DNA of 64,000 bases, from positions 992,001-1,056,000 of the forward strand of contig CALYLX010000034.1 of the NCBI GenBank assembly GCA_944990035.1, read 5' to 3'. The notes beneath the pieces are model-generated. The model was not told the DNA's origin. It ran no database searches and was given only the letters and a program-made list of their open reading frames with translations. The stretch is from Clitopilus passeckerianus. Its lineage: Eukaryota; Basidiomycota; Agaricomycetes; Agaricales; Entolomataceae. This document shows positions 55,105-64,000 of this stretch, in pieces. Every line of letters starts with the position of its first letter. Position 1 is the stretch's first letter. A program made the translations under genes and the position numbers.

Positions 55105-57516
55105 ATGAGTAGTGCAGGAGGCAGCAAGAAGACTCCCCGGCCGCCGGACCCAACTCCAACGCCATCCACACCTCAGAAAGGCCATGGTACCAGCTATGGC
55201 GCATTTGATGGTGAAGAAACACCCCAGGGCCCCTCTGGCGCTAGAAATAAGCGTCCTACTCCAGCAATGGATGAGGACGATGATTTCGATGCAGATGAGA
55301 GCCCTGCTCCTTCCGCCCCTTCCTCCCCTGAGCACAAGCGCAGGAAGAACACGTCTGGTGCTGCTGTAGCGCAGCCCAAGTCCAGGACTGCCTCCAGGGC
55401 AGCCTCCCCCACCCAAACAGAGTTCAAGTCTCTGTTTCCTGGTCATGATGAGAAGGACTCTTACACCCTGTCTTTACAGGCTACAGAGGCGGCCGTCAGG
55501 GATGATGTAGAGGCCCTTACCGATGCTCTAGTGACGATGCAAGGATGGATGGACCACTGTCCTCCTAGCGCTGTTGATGAACTTCAAGCGAGGTACATTG
55601 CAGACGCCCTTGTTGCAACAGTTGCGCATGCAGCAGCTGTTCATATCACAGACTACCTCAGTGCGGATGAGGGGTCTCTAGCCCAAGTGCGACGCGCTAG
55701 GGACGCTTTGAACGCTGTCCTGCCGTCCCCTCCCTCCCAGCAGCGCCCTGTGCGCACTGCTGCTCCCAAAGGTGCTGCAAAGGCAGCATCTGCTCCTTCC
55801 ACTGCTGCTGCAGGTGGGCATGGTGTAGCACCGGCCTCCTCTGCCCCAGCAGGCGCCCCCTCCTCCTCCAGCGTCTCCCAAGGCGCCAGGACCCAGGTTA
55901 CCCCTCCCCGACCCGCGGAACACACTGCCACTGGTCACAAATCTCCGGCTCCCATGGAGGGACAGGAGTCCACAGCAACATCTCAGCAACCCAACAACCC
56001 GGTCCCTGGACCGGACTCAGGTGTTGCTACAGGTGCTGCCCCTTCCCAACCGCAACCAGAGCGGATCCATTCGGGTAACTGGATGCAATTCCAGCGCCGG
56101 TTTGCCCGCCCCCCTCCCCAGGCGCCTGCTACACCGCGTAGAGCGCCTAACCCGCATGCTGTGCGTGCACCAAAGCCTGCTAATGCGTCTCAGCAGCAGC
56201 AGCAGCAACCACAACAGCGTCAGCGCGCTCCCAAGGCGTCCTACGCTTCTGTCGCTTCGCAGCCGCCCAGGAGGGCTGCAAACGCCGCCCCTCGCTCTTT
56301 TGCAGAGGCTACTGCTGGCATGACTGCGCAGCAATGCGCAGAACTTGCTGAACTCGCGCGCCATCTCCCTGGACTGTCCTGGGATGAAGTAGCGCAACTC
56401 AAGGACAATTCTAACGCCAACAAGCGCAAGGCAGCGTCCTCTCCCCTCCCCTCTGCTCCCTCTCCTTCAAAGAAGAAGCAGAAGCTCAAATCCACTACGC
56501 GCGGCCCATCGCGCAGACAGTGCTTCATTTATGTGCGCAGAGGCACCGGCAGCGATGCTATCCCTGCCCCTCTTCCCATCTCGCCTGAACAGGCCGTCTC
56601 CACCCTCAACCTCCGTTTATCGAATGGTGGTTCTCGCAACAACGCCATCCATGCAGAAGTCGGCAGGGGTGACGCTATCATTGTCCACTTCAGTGACACA
56701 CCCACCCACAGCGATCTGGGCATCATCCGACTCGCTGTGCAACGTGTCTGGTACCCTCTCACTGAGGGTGGTCAGCCTATCGTCAACGTGAATGTAGAGG
56801 TTCCTGCATCGCGTTCCTACGCTCGCATCACTGGCGTGCCCTACTTCACCTTGGGTGCGGTTGGAAGCACTCCAGTCACTCCTGACACCATGGAGGCACT
56901 CCTGCGTCAAAATGCCACTATGTTGTCGCTCCAGCTTGCTGGTAAGCCGCGTATTCATCGTGCAAGCAGCTCGCATGACATGTGCGTTGTTTTCTTCGAC
57001 TTCTGGGACACTAGGTCTGGTACTGCCCTCAAGTCTATCACCAACAAGAGGATGTCCATTGGTGGTCGCCTCTGCAACATCTCCCCTGCCAGTGTACACG
57101 CTGGCGTCCCTCAGTGTCAACGCTGTTGGGCCTGGGGACACCCAACTGCGTCCTGCAGACAGCAGTACAACTCCTGTGCGCATTGTGGCTATGGCCATGA
57201 CACGCAGAATCATCGCAAGCTCTCCCACTGCTGTTGGGAGAAGCCTGATGCGAATCCCCCGGTGCCTGCCACTCCTGATGGCGAACCGTGCCCCCATGCA
57301 CCCAGGTGCATCAACTGCGGCAAGGCGCACACAGCGGATTCGTCCAAGTGCGCCTTCTCTCGTCACCGGTTTGACGCTGGCTGGATCCAGCGCCGGTATG
57401 ATGTCAACGATGCGGTACGCTTTTCTGCTAGAGCACCGCAAAGTTATGCTAACGTTCAACCACCCAGGAGGAGACCGATTCAGACGGCTCTGGGTGATCG
57501 TACTGCTCACGTTTAA
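55105..57516 (+). CDS. LINE ORF1 gag-like protein, second subfamily (803 aa), copy K
   Basis: An intact frame from MSSAGGSKKT to a TAA. The layout matches copy D: low-complexity N-terminus with QQQQQ, central domain (SPEQAVSTLNLRLSNGG, SRSYARITGVPYF, CVVFFDFWDT) and knuckles CQRCWAWGHPTASC, CAHCGYGHDTQNH and CINCGKAHTADSSKC. It keeps the ITNKRMSIGGRLCN segment that D and E lack. Some stretches are near-identical to D and others clearly diverged, which suggests a mosaic history. Confidence 0.9.
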   Translation: MSSAGGSKKTPRPPDPTPTPSTPQKGHGTSYGAFDGEETPQGPSGARNKRPTPAMDEDDDFDADESPAPSAPSSPEHKRRKNTSGAAVAQPKSRTASRAASPTQTEFKSLFPGHDEKDSYTLSLQATEAAVRDDVEALTDALVTMQGWMDHCPPSAVDELQARYIADALVATVAHAAAVHITDYLSADEGSLAQVRRARDALNAVLPSPPSQQRPVRTAAPKGAAKAASAPSTAAAGGHGVAPASSAPAGAPSSSSVSQGARTQVTPPRPAEHTATGHKSPAPMEGQESTATSQQPNNPVPGPDSGVATGAAPSQPQPERIHSGNWMQFQRRFARPPPQAPATPRRAPNPHAVRAPKPANASQQQQQQPQQRQRAPKASYASVASQPPRRAANAAPRSFAEATAGMTAQQCAELAELARHLPGLSWDEVAQLKDNSNANKRKAASSPLPSAPSPSKKKQKLKSTTRGPSRRQCFIYVRRGTGSDAIPAPLPISPEQAVSTLNLRLSNGGSRNNAIHAEVGRGDAIIVHFSDTPTHSDLGIIRLAVQRVWYPLTEGGQPIVNVNVEVPASRSYARITGVPYFTLGAVGSTPVTPDTMEALLRQNATMLSLQLAGKPRIHRASSSHDMCVVFFDFWDTRSGTALKSITNKRMSIGGRLCNISPASVHAGVPQCQRCWAWGHPTASCRQQYNSCAHCGYGHDTQNHRKLSHCCWEKPDANPPVPATPDGEPCPHAPRCINCGKAHTADSSKCAFSRHRFDAGWIQRRYDVNDAVRFSARAPQSYANVQPPRRRPIQTALGDRTAHV

Positions 57517-57524
57517 ACTACTTT

Positions 57525-59307
57525 ATGCGTCACAAATATGTATCTATGCTTCGCCTCTACTCACAGAATGTGAATAGAAATTATGATCTTGTGTCATCAC
57601 TCTTGGAGGAGCGTAAGAATGATTTTGACGTTCTCCTGCTACAAGAGCCTCCCTGGAGGCTAATACGTCGCACTGTGTCCACTACCAACCCAGATGGGGA
57701 GGCAGTGATTGGTGCTCCCACTCATCCGGACTGGCTGGTCATGTTTAGACGTCCAGCATCCGATACTGACCGCCCACGCGTTATGACGTTTGTGCATAGG
57801 CGTCTTGCAGGCATGCGGCCTGCATTTCGCACTGACCTCGCCAACCACAATGATGTGTTGGTCACAACATTGTATGGGAGCGCAGGTGCTCAAATACACT
57901 TTGCCAATGTCTACTCTAGCCCAGGGGATGGTACTGCCATTCGCTGGTTGTGTGACAATGCTCCACGTCTCCCAAGCATGCTCTGCATGGCAGGGGACTT
58001 CAACTGCAAGTCATCAGTCTGGGATTGATCTATTCTTCCTCCCTGTGGGTCGCACTGCAGGGACTTCACACAGCGTGGTCACAGAGTGGAAAGGACCCTC
58101 TGACCACGCTCCCTTGACCGTCACGCTCCCTTGACCGTCACGCTCCCTTGACCGTCACGCTCCCTTGACCGTCACGCTCCCTTGACCGTCACGCTCCCTT
58201 GACCGTCACGCTCCCTTGACCGTCACGCTCCCTTGACCGTCATGCTCCCTATCCAGCCTGTGCAGCTGGCTGCTGAGCGCATCACTCTGCCCAAGGGCAG
58301 TGAGCAAGAGGAAGAGTTCCTGGAGGAACTGTCCTCTTCTTTGTGAGCATTGGACACAACCACTCTCACAACAGCAGAAGCAATCGAACGCTGTACTGGC
58401 GCCATTGCAACTGCTATTAAGCAGTCTTGGGACAACAACTCAAAGACTGCTCGCATCACCACCAGGTCAAAGTCTTGGTGGAATCCTGAGTGCTCTGAGG
58501 CTGTCAGAGTGTACCGCGCTTCCAAGGCGGTCGCTGATTACAAGGCGTTCCGCAGGACCATAAAGGTGGCCAAGTGCAAGTTCTTTGATAGTAGAATCCA
58601 GACCATTGCTACTACCAATAAGTGTCCATGGGATCTTATGCGCTGGGCGAAGCAGCGCGAGCTCCCTACCCATGAAGCAATTCGCCACAATGGTGAACCC
58701 TGCAATTCCCTTGAGTCGCTTTGGGCTGCTCTTGACTCCACATACAACTCGGCGTCTGACCACCCAGTTGATCCCTCTGTGCTCAGCGATGTGCCTCAGT
58801 CTCCTCCGTGTGAGTGGTAGGCCTTTGGCGTCAATGAGCTCAGAGAAGAACTTGCAAAGTGCTCCAACACTTCTGCCCCTGGTCCTGATCACCTCACATG
58901 GTATCAGCTCAAATCCCTGGTTGCTGACAGCGTCATTGCAACCAAATTCGTCGAGATTGCTAACGCTTGCCTTCGGGTTGGCCACTGGCCCTCTCATTTC
59001 AAGGAGTCGCGCTCTGCCATCGTTTCCAAACCTGGCAAACCGCACTATTCCACTCCAAAGATGTTCTGTCCTATTGTGTTGCTTAACACGCTGGGGAAAC
59101 TCTTTGAAAAGATGCTTGCGAACAGAATGCAGTTTGAAGCGCAGAAATTCGGTGTATTTCACCCTAATCAGTTTGGAGGTGTGCGCCAACATTCTACTGA
59201 AGATGCGGGTGTCTACCTCACCCACATTGTCAAAGCCGGTTGGGCTAGAGGGTTGAAGACAAGTGTGGTCGCTTTGGACCTTGCTCAGTTCTTCCCCTCA
59301 CTTAACC
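57525..59307 (+). pseudogene. LINE ORF2 (EN and partial RT), heavily damaged, copy K
   Basis: The start MRHKYVSMLRLYSQN differs from D, but from about 57700 the sequence is nearly the same as the other copies. Damage includes a deletion at 58026 (GGGAT|TGATC), a 17-bp tandem expansion at 58107-58242, a TGA near 58345 (CGA in D), and a TAG near 58818 (TGG in D). Many differences in the RT part are CpG to TpG or CpA. Confidence 0.9.
58107..58242 (+). repeat. 17-bp minisatellite inside LINE ORF2
   Basis: Eight head-to-tail copies of CGCTCCCTTGACCGTCA, where copy D has one. The parent sequence has CACGCTCC on both sides of the unit, the kind of short direct repeat that lets slippage start. Seven extra units add 119 nt and shift the frame. 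Confidence 0.95.
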
Positions 59308-59772
59308 TGTTATGATTTTGCTTACATGTTTCTCCTTACATACCCCGGCCCGCTTACCTATGCACGATTACTCACATATGCTGCGCATCACTGCGCATTT
59401 TTCATCTTTTTCCATGCTTACTCCGCATCTCTCACGATCGTGAGAGACTTATACCTTATCTGACTCTTTCTGACTCATGTACTTACTCATCATGCTGCGC
59501 ATGACTCATTACTTACTCAGCATGCTGCGCATGTGCTATATTTAGAACTACTAGATAGGTATATAAACCTGTACCATTTGGTCAAGGCTCCTCAGCTTGA
59601 CCTAGGCAATCTACCTAACTGCTTAGTTCTCTACTTCGCCTTTAAGTCCCTTGCTTCGTCAATCTCACCAGGTCGTCAGTACAGCCGCAGCTGCTGACAA
59701 ATCTCTGTCTTTGTTTATCAAAGACATCGAGCGTAAACAGTATTACCTAAGTTGTTAGGCTCTGCCTTAACA
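59308..59772 (+). repeat. 5' LTR (465 bp)
   Basis: Begins TGTTA and ends TAACA, a 5-bp inverted repeat with the canonical TG...CA. The left boundary is where LINE homology stops (CTTAACC|TGTTATG). A TATA box lies at 59560-59567. Without the 3' LTR I cannot confirm the length by comparison. Confidence 0.85.
59560..59603 (+). promoter_or_regulatory. LTR promoter: TATA box and predicted RNA start
   Basis: TATATAAA at 59560-59567. The sequence CAGCTTGACCT at 59593-59603 starts 33 nt downstream, the normal TATA-to-start distance. It also forms the right arm of a GGTCAAG...CTTGACC hairpin (59580-59602). Confidence 0.7.
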
Positions 59773-59774
59773 AA

Positions 59775-59785
59775 AGGTCAAGCTG
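59775..59785 (+). other. primer-binding site, Tf1-type self-primed
   Basis: AGGTCAAGCTG lies 2 nt after the LTR end. It is the exact 11-nt complement of CAGCTTGACCT at 59593-59603, the predicted RNA 5' end, and the complementarity stops at both sides. Tf1-type elements prime with the first 11 nt of their own RNA instead of a tRNA. Confidence 0.75.
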
Positions 59786-60044
59786 TTCAAGAAGGCCCGC
59801 TCATTGTTAGCGCAGGCCCACCCCACGACAACACAGCAGAAGCACGCAACAGGCCGATTGCCGTTGCGGCTACCACTCAGTCACCACGGTCGTACACAGG
59901 GCAGACCACCCGCCACGAAATACCACTCTAGTAGAAGGAACCAACAACGTCTACAAGTTCACCAACGGAAGCTACTGCGGTTTTAATCACAACAATAACC
60001 GCTGGTGCTACGCCTCTCTCTCTTGGCAAATTCACATTCACCAC

Positions 60045-61237
60045 CGTTGCCGTTGAAAACAGACACTTCCACGCTCTAGACTTCCCTACCCCTGAACGAC
60101 CTCATAAGACCCCTGCTATTGTCCGAGCTCAACGAGAACACGACATTGAAGTAGACGAGGAGGAACAGCGACGCTTCGCACCATTACCCACAGCAATATC
60201 CAGGAACCCATCACTAGTCCCGTCTACCAGCGCTTCTGTCTTGCCCGAAGAGGAAGAAGAAGAACACCAAGTACAACAACAGCTAGAGGAGAGCCCCACA
60301 GCCGAGCCAGAGGAGCGCCCCAGTGCAGAAACAATTGAACCAGAGACCGACTTCGATTTCGACTACGAAATGTCACAAGACAACAACAACAAGAAGGACA
60401 TTGGAGCCAAACCCCAAACGTTCTCCGGAGACCGATCCAAGACCAGAAAGTTCATTCAGGAACTTGAAGACTACCTCATCCTAAACAACCTCAACCAACT
60501 CGAAGATGACAAGAAGATTCGCATCGCCCTATCCTTCCTCAAAGAAGGAACTGCAGCAGCATGGGGATTAGAATTTCACGATAAATATTCAGCAGCTGAA
60601 AGGAAAGCCACCTACGCTGAATTTATCAACCAATTCAAAGAAGCCTTTTCCCTACCGACGACAAAGCTGCCGCACTCCTCCAACTCAAAGCCTTACGACA
60701 GGATGGGACAGCTGACGAATTTGTCACCGTCTTCAAGAATATTCTTGCACGAACTGATCTCAGCGGTGACACTGCAAAGATTGAGATCTTCATGGAAGGA
60801 CTTACCCCAAACTCCGAGAGAAAATTCTCTTTTCCGATTCCCCTCCTACCACATTCGACGATTGGGTCAAGAAAGCCGTCCAGTTTGACAACAACTGGCG
60901 ACGTGCCAAGACAATCATGGGACATACCCGTATCATCAAGACATCTGATATGGTCAAAGGTGCTTACAAAACACCTACTGGAGCCCGAGACCCAATGGCT
61001 ATGGATGTTGATCGTTTCACCACTGATCCACCCAAACGCCGCCTCACCCAGGAGGAAAGAGAACATCACAAGAAGAACAACTTGTGCTACTATTGCTCCA
61101 AGAAGGTCACACGATCCAACAATGTCTTCAAAGGAAGAATTTTGGAAGAACCTACCCTAGCAACAACGACAGCCGATTCCACAAGAAACCTGAGAAGGAG
61201 CCGAGTTGATCAAATATGTCAGAGCAGTCCTAGCTGA
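60045..61237 (+). pseudogene. Ty3/gypsy gag with frameshifts
   Basis: An acidic N-terminus (EEEEEEHQ) is followed by the retrotransposon gag domain (KPQTFSGDRSKTRKFIQELEDYL, AAWGLEFHDKY, INQFKEAFSLP). After a frameshift near 60655 come ALLQLKALRQDGTADEFVTVF and MEGLTPNS. After another near 60840, FDDWVKKAVQFDNNWRRAK. The CCHC knuckle (CYYCSK..EGHTIQQC) is readable only with a further one-base shift at about 61095. The start codon is uncertain. Confidence 0.85.
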
Positions 61238-61424
61238 CATGCCCCAAGAAGCCGCTGAATTCTACACTGAAGCAGAGGCTGAGGGTTTTAAAGAGGAAGA
61301 CTGCAAAGCCGACGTCAGTACTTCCTCGCCCGATTGATATTTCCAGTGTACTTGTAGCTACTGATTTTTATGCTGAATCTATGCGTATCCCAATCTCTCT
61401 ACAAGACCCCTAGATGGAAATACA

Positions 61425-64000
61425 ACAATCGCCGGCACAAAAGCTCTCATTGACTCTGGAGCGCAAGGGTCATTTATCGACTCCGTCTTCGCCAAGACAC
61501 ATCACCTCCCACTACTCCCACTCCGACAACCGATTACAGCACGAAACGTTGATGGCACCCTGAACAAACAAGGAACTATTACCCACTTTACCTGGGTTAT
61601 TGCCAAGATAGGGACAGCCATCATCAAGGAAAGATGTTTTGTCACTGGACTCGGGAAAGACCACCTGATTTTGGATTACCCTGGCTAAAACGGGTAGATC
61701 CAATCATATCGTGGAGCGACGGCACACTCGAAATCGACGAATCACGCATTACCCAACGACTGTCGCAAACATTGATGCGAGCAGTAGACATCAAGCGGAT
61801 GAGAGCCATCCGAGAACAACTACTAGAGGAAAACACGCCACCTACCCCAGCACCTGATTGTTCCGAAGAGAATCCCGGAAAATCAGAAGGACTTAGCGAC
61901 TATTTCCGAATAGTCGAAGACGGAGAAGAGATCAATGAAGATTTTCTCATCGCATACTGCCAGAACGAACCGGCAGTCGGAATATTCACCAAGGAGGAAC
62001 CCCACTTACGCAGGAACACACAAAGGATTACCTTGTGTACGGGCCAATCAGGCCAACTACCACAATACGACAGACGGTGGTAACACACCATCCAGCAACC
62101 AGACACCACACACAGCAGGTGTGGATACGTGCGAAAACATCAATTTCGCAAGCTCTGGAACATAAACGAGAAGATAAGGAACCAAAGAAATCCCTTGACG
62201 AAATCATCCCCGACTATCTTCAAGACTACAGAAAAGTCTTTGAGAAAGCAGCATCTGAACGATTCCCACCAAGCCGACCCTGGGATCACGCCATAGATCT
62301 GAAGACAGATTTCGTGCCAAAAGACTGCAAGGTCTATCCGCTCAGCCCCTTAGAGCAAGAAAAACTCGACGAGTTTCTCAGGAAAATCTAGCCAAAGGAT
62401 ACATCCGAGAATCCAACTCCCCACAAGCATCTCCGTTCTTCTTTGTTGCAAAGAAAGACTCGGAAGCCCTGAGACCATGTCGGGATTACCGACGACTCAA
62501 CGAAGGAACAATACCTAACGCTTACCCCTTACCGCTGGCTAGCGAACTCATCGATAAACTCAAAGGAGCAACTGTCTTCACCAAACTCGACATTCGATGG
62601 GGATATCACAACATCCGCATCAAAGATGGTGACCAATGGAAAGCAGCGTTCAAGACCAACCGAGGTTATTTGAACCAATGGTGATGTTCTTTGGACTAAT
62701 GAACTCACCCGGTACCTTCCAAGCAATGATGAACCACCTTTTCCGAGACATGATAGACGAAGGATGGGTCATCATCTACATGGACGACATCCTCATCTTC
62801 TCCAACGATCCAGAAAAACACCGAGAACGCACACGCAGAGTCTTACAAAGACTACAAAACAACGATCTCTACCTCAAAGCAGAGAAATGCCAATTTGACA
62901 CCACAAGAGTGGAATACCTTGGGTTCATCATTGAACCAAACAAGATCTCCATGGACCCTGTCAAACTTGCAGGGATGCGCGACTGGCCTACGCCAACTAC
63001 AGTAAAGGAAGTCCGATCATTCCTAGGATTCGGAAACTTTTACCGCAGGTTCATCGGAAAATATGCGGAAATTGCCAAACCGCTGAACGAACTCACCAAG
63101 AAAGACAAGAAATGGGAATGGACCAATGAATGTCACAAAGCTTTCACTACCCTGAAAGACAAATTCCTGGAAGCGCCTGTGTTGCTGATGCCTGATCCCA
63201 CGAAGCCATTTGTGGTGGAAAGCGACGCCTCAAAACATGCAACAGGAGCAGTCCTACAACAACGTGACGCCAACGGATCATGGCACCCATGTGGTTTCAT
63301 ATCTAAATCGTTCTCGGAAACAGAACGGAACTATGAAATCTACGACCGAGAACTTCTAGGCATTATCCGCGCATTAGAAACCTGGCGACACTACTTCCAT
63401 GGATCCCAACATTCAGTTGTGATTCTATCCGATCACAAAACCTCACATACTTCCGAGAAGCCCGGAAGTTGAACCGACGACAAGCAAGATGGAATTTGAT
63501 GCTATCCCAGTTTAACATCAAACTTGTACACACCCCTGGTGCAAAGATGATACAATCTGACGCACTATCTCGACGACCAGACCACATCCCAGGTGAAGAC
63601 ACCGACAACGAAGACATCATTCTCCTCCCCGACAAGCTCTTCCTTCGCTCAATTGACATTGAACTAAAGGACGAAATTGTACACAAGATGGTCAATGACA
63701 AACTGATTGTTGACGCCATTCGCACCGCCAAAGAAGACGGACCCCCACCAATCCGATCAAACCTGGAAGACTGGAAATTTGACGATGGCATCTTGTACTA
63801 CAAGGACAAGTGTGTGGTACCAGATGACGAAGACCTCCGAAGGAAGATAGTCCAACGTTATCACGATCTACCCAGCGCAGGACACCCTGGACAATTTGGG
63901 ACACTGGAAAAAGTCCGGAAGGACTACTGGTGGCCAGGGATGTCAGTGTTCATCAAGAACTTTGTGCAGGGCTGTGCAATGTGCCAGCAAATGAAAATCA
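61425..64000 (+). pseudogene. Ty3/gypsy pol: PR, RT, RNase H, start of integrase
   Basis: Aspartic protease with ALIDSGAQGSFID near 61440. RT shows [40 protein letters not shown] and [13 protein letters not shown] (YMDD-type site at about 62780). RNase H has [30 protein letters not shown] and ILSDHK. The integrase zinc finger is H-x-H..C-x2-C: RYHDLPSAGHPGQF..GCAMCQQ. Frameshifts occur near 62390, 62660 and 63440, the last from one missing A in an A run. The integrase core lies outside the window. Confidence 0.9.

Larger units (their letters stand above)
54994..59307 (+). mobile_element. LINE copy K: 5'-complete, decayed ORF2, cut by an LTR element
   Basis: Starts CATCCCTTTTGATCTG and has the 5' UTR, an intact ORF1 (55105-57516), an 8-nt gap and ORF2 from 57525. 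It is interrupted at 59307 in the RT motif QFFPSLN by the LTR beginning TGTTA. Whether K resumes beyond that element cannot be seen. Confidence 0.9.
59308..64000 (+). mobile_element. Ty3/gypsy LTR retrotransposon, 5' part
   Basis: A 5' LTR, a self-complementary primer-binding site, then gag, protease, RT, RNase H and the start of integrase in the Ty3/gypsy order. It runs out of the window before the integrase core, so the 3' LTR and any chromodomain are not visible. It inserted into LINE copy K. Several one-base frameshifts break gag and pol. Confidence 0.95.

Noticed and set aside
58107..58242. CRISPR-like array
   Set aside because: The units are contiguous with no spacers, lie inside a LINE reading frame and the genome is eukaryotic. 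It is a minisatellite.

Overview
The window looks like a filamentous basidiomycete genome, most likely an Agaricomycete. Host genes have many short introns (about 48-57 nt), and the mobile elements are types common in that class: chromodomain Ty3/gypsy, an APE/RT/RNase H LINE with a zinc-knuckle ORF1, a Helitron, a Tc1 element and a degenerate CACTA/Plavaka-like transposase tail. No species is named because nothing in the sequence fixes it.

Layout. (1) 1-5.2 kb is host sequence: a 13-exon cytochrome P450 (CYP63-like, 594 aa), then two convergent proteasome genes, RPN10 (330 aa, 19S ubiquitin receptor) and PRE4/PSMB4 (266 aa, 20S beta-7). Exon joins for all three keep the frame and restore family motifs. 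(2) 5.2-14.7 kb is AT-rich, gene-free and full of old repeats: a 1.6-kb Tc1 element with 211-bp inverted repeats, a solo copy of its repeat, a chromodomain-integrase remnant, a possible MITE, a Plavaka-like remnant and an old LINE RT fragment. (3) 14.7-59.3 kb is almost entirely one LINE family, with at least eleven copies on both strands, plus a related ORF1-only retrocopy and one Helitron. Several copies are nested, and three insertions have clear target-site duplications. (4) 59.3-64 kb is the 5' part of a Ty3/gypsy element with frameshifts; its primer-binding site is complementary to its own predicted RNA start, as in Tf1-type self-priming.

The LINE can be reconstructed. A full copy is about 6.86 kb: 5' end CATCC..TTTGATC, 110-nt 5' UTR, ORF1 (785-803 aa, gag-like), an 8-9 nt gap, ORF2 (1363 aa; APE endonuclease, RT, RNase H, C-terminal CCHC), a ~285-nt 3' UTR ending in a hairpin and TTTGATC, then 15-21 A. 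Copy D has both frames open once the nested copy E and one 15-bp duplication are taken out. D and E are nearly identical, which suggests recent activity.

Main points for a second look: the datable nesting order (LINE C/F, then Helitron, then D, then E; G separately in C/F); the shared 5'/3' terminal octamer and conserved 3' hairpin; the exact 11-nt self-priming match in the LTR element; the ORF1-only retrocopy; head-to-head junctions that fit twin priming; and a 2.2-kb patch of copy E with 11 one-base losses, all in G/C runs, that looks like consensus error rather than decay.
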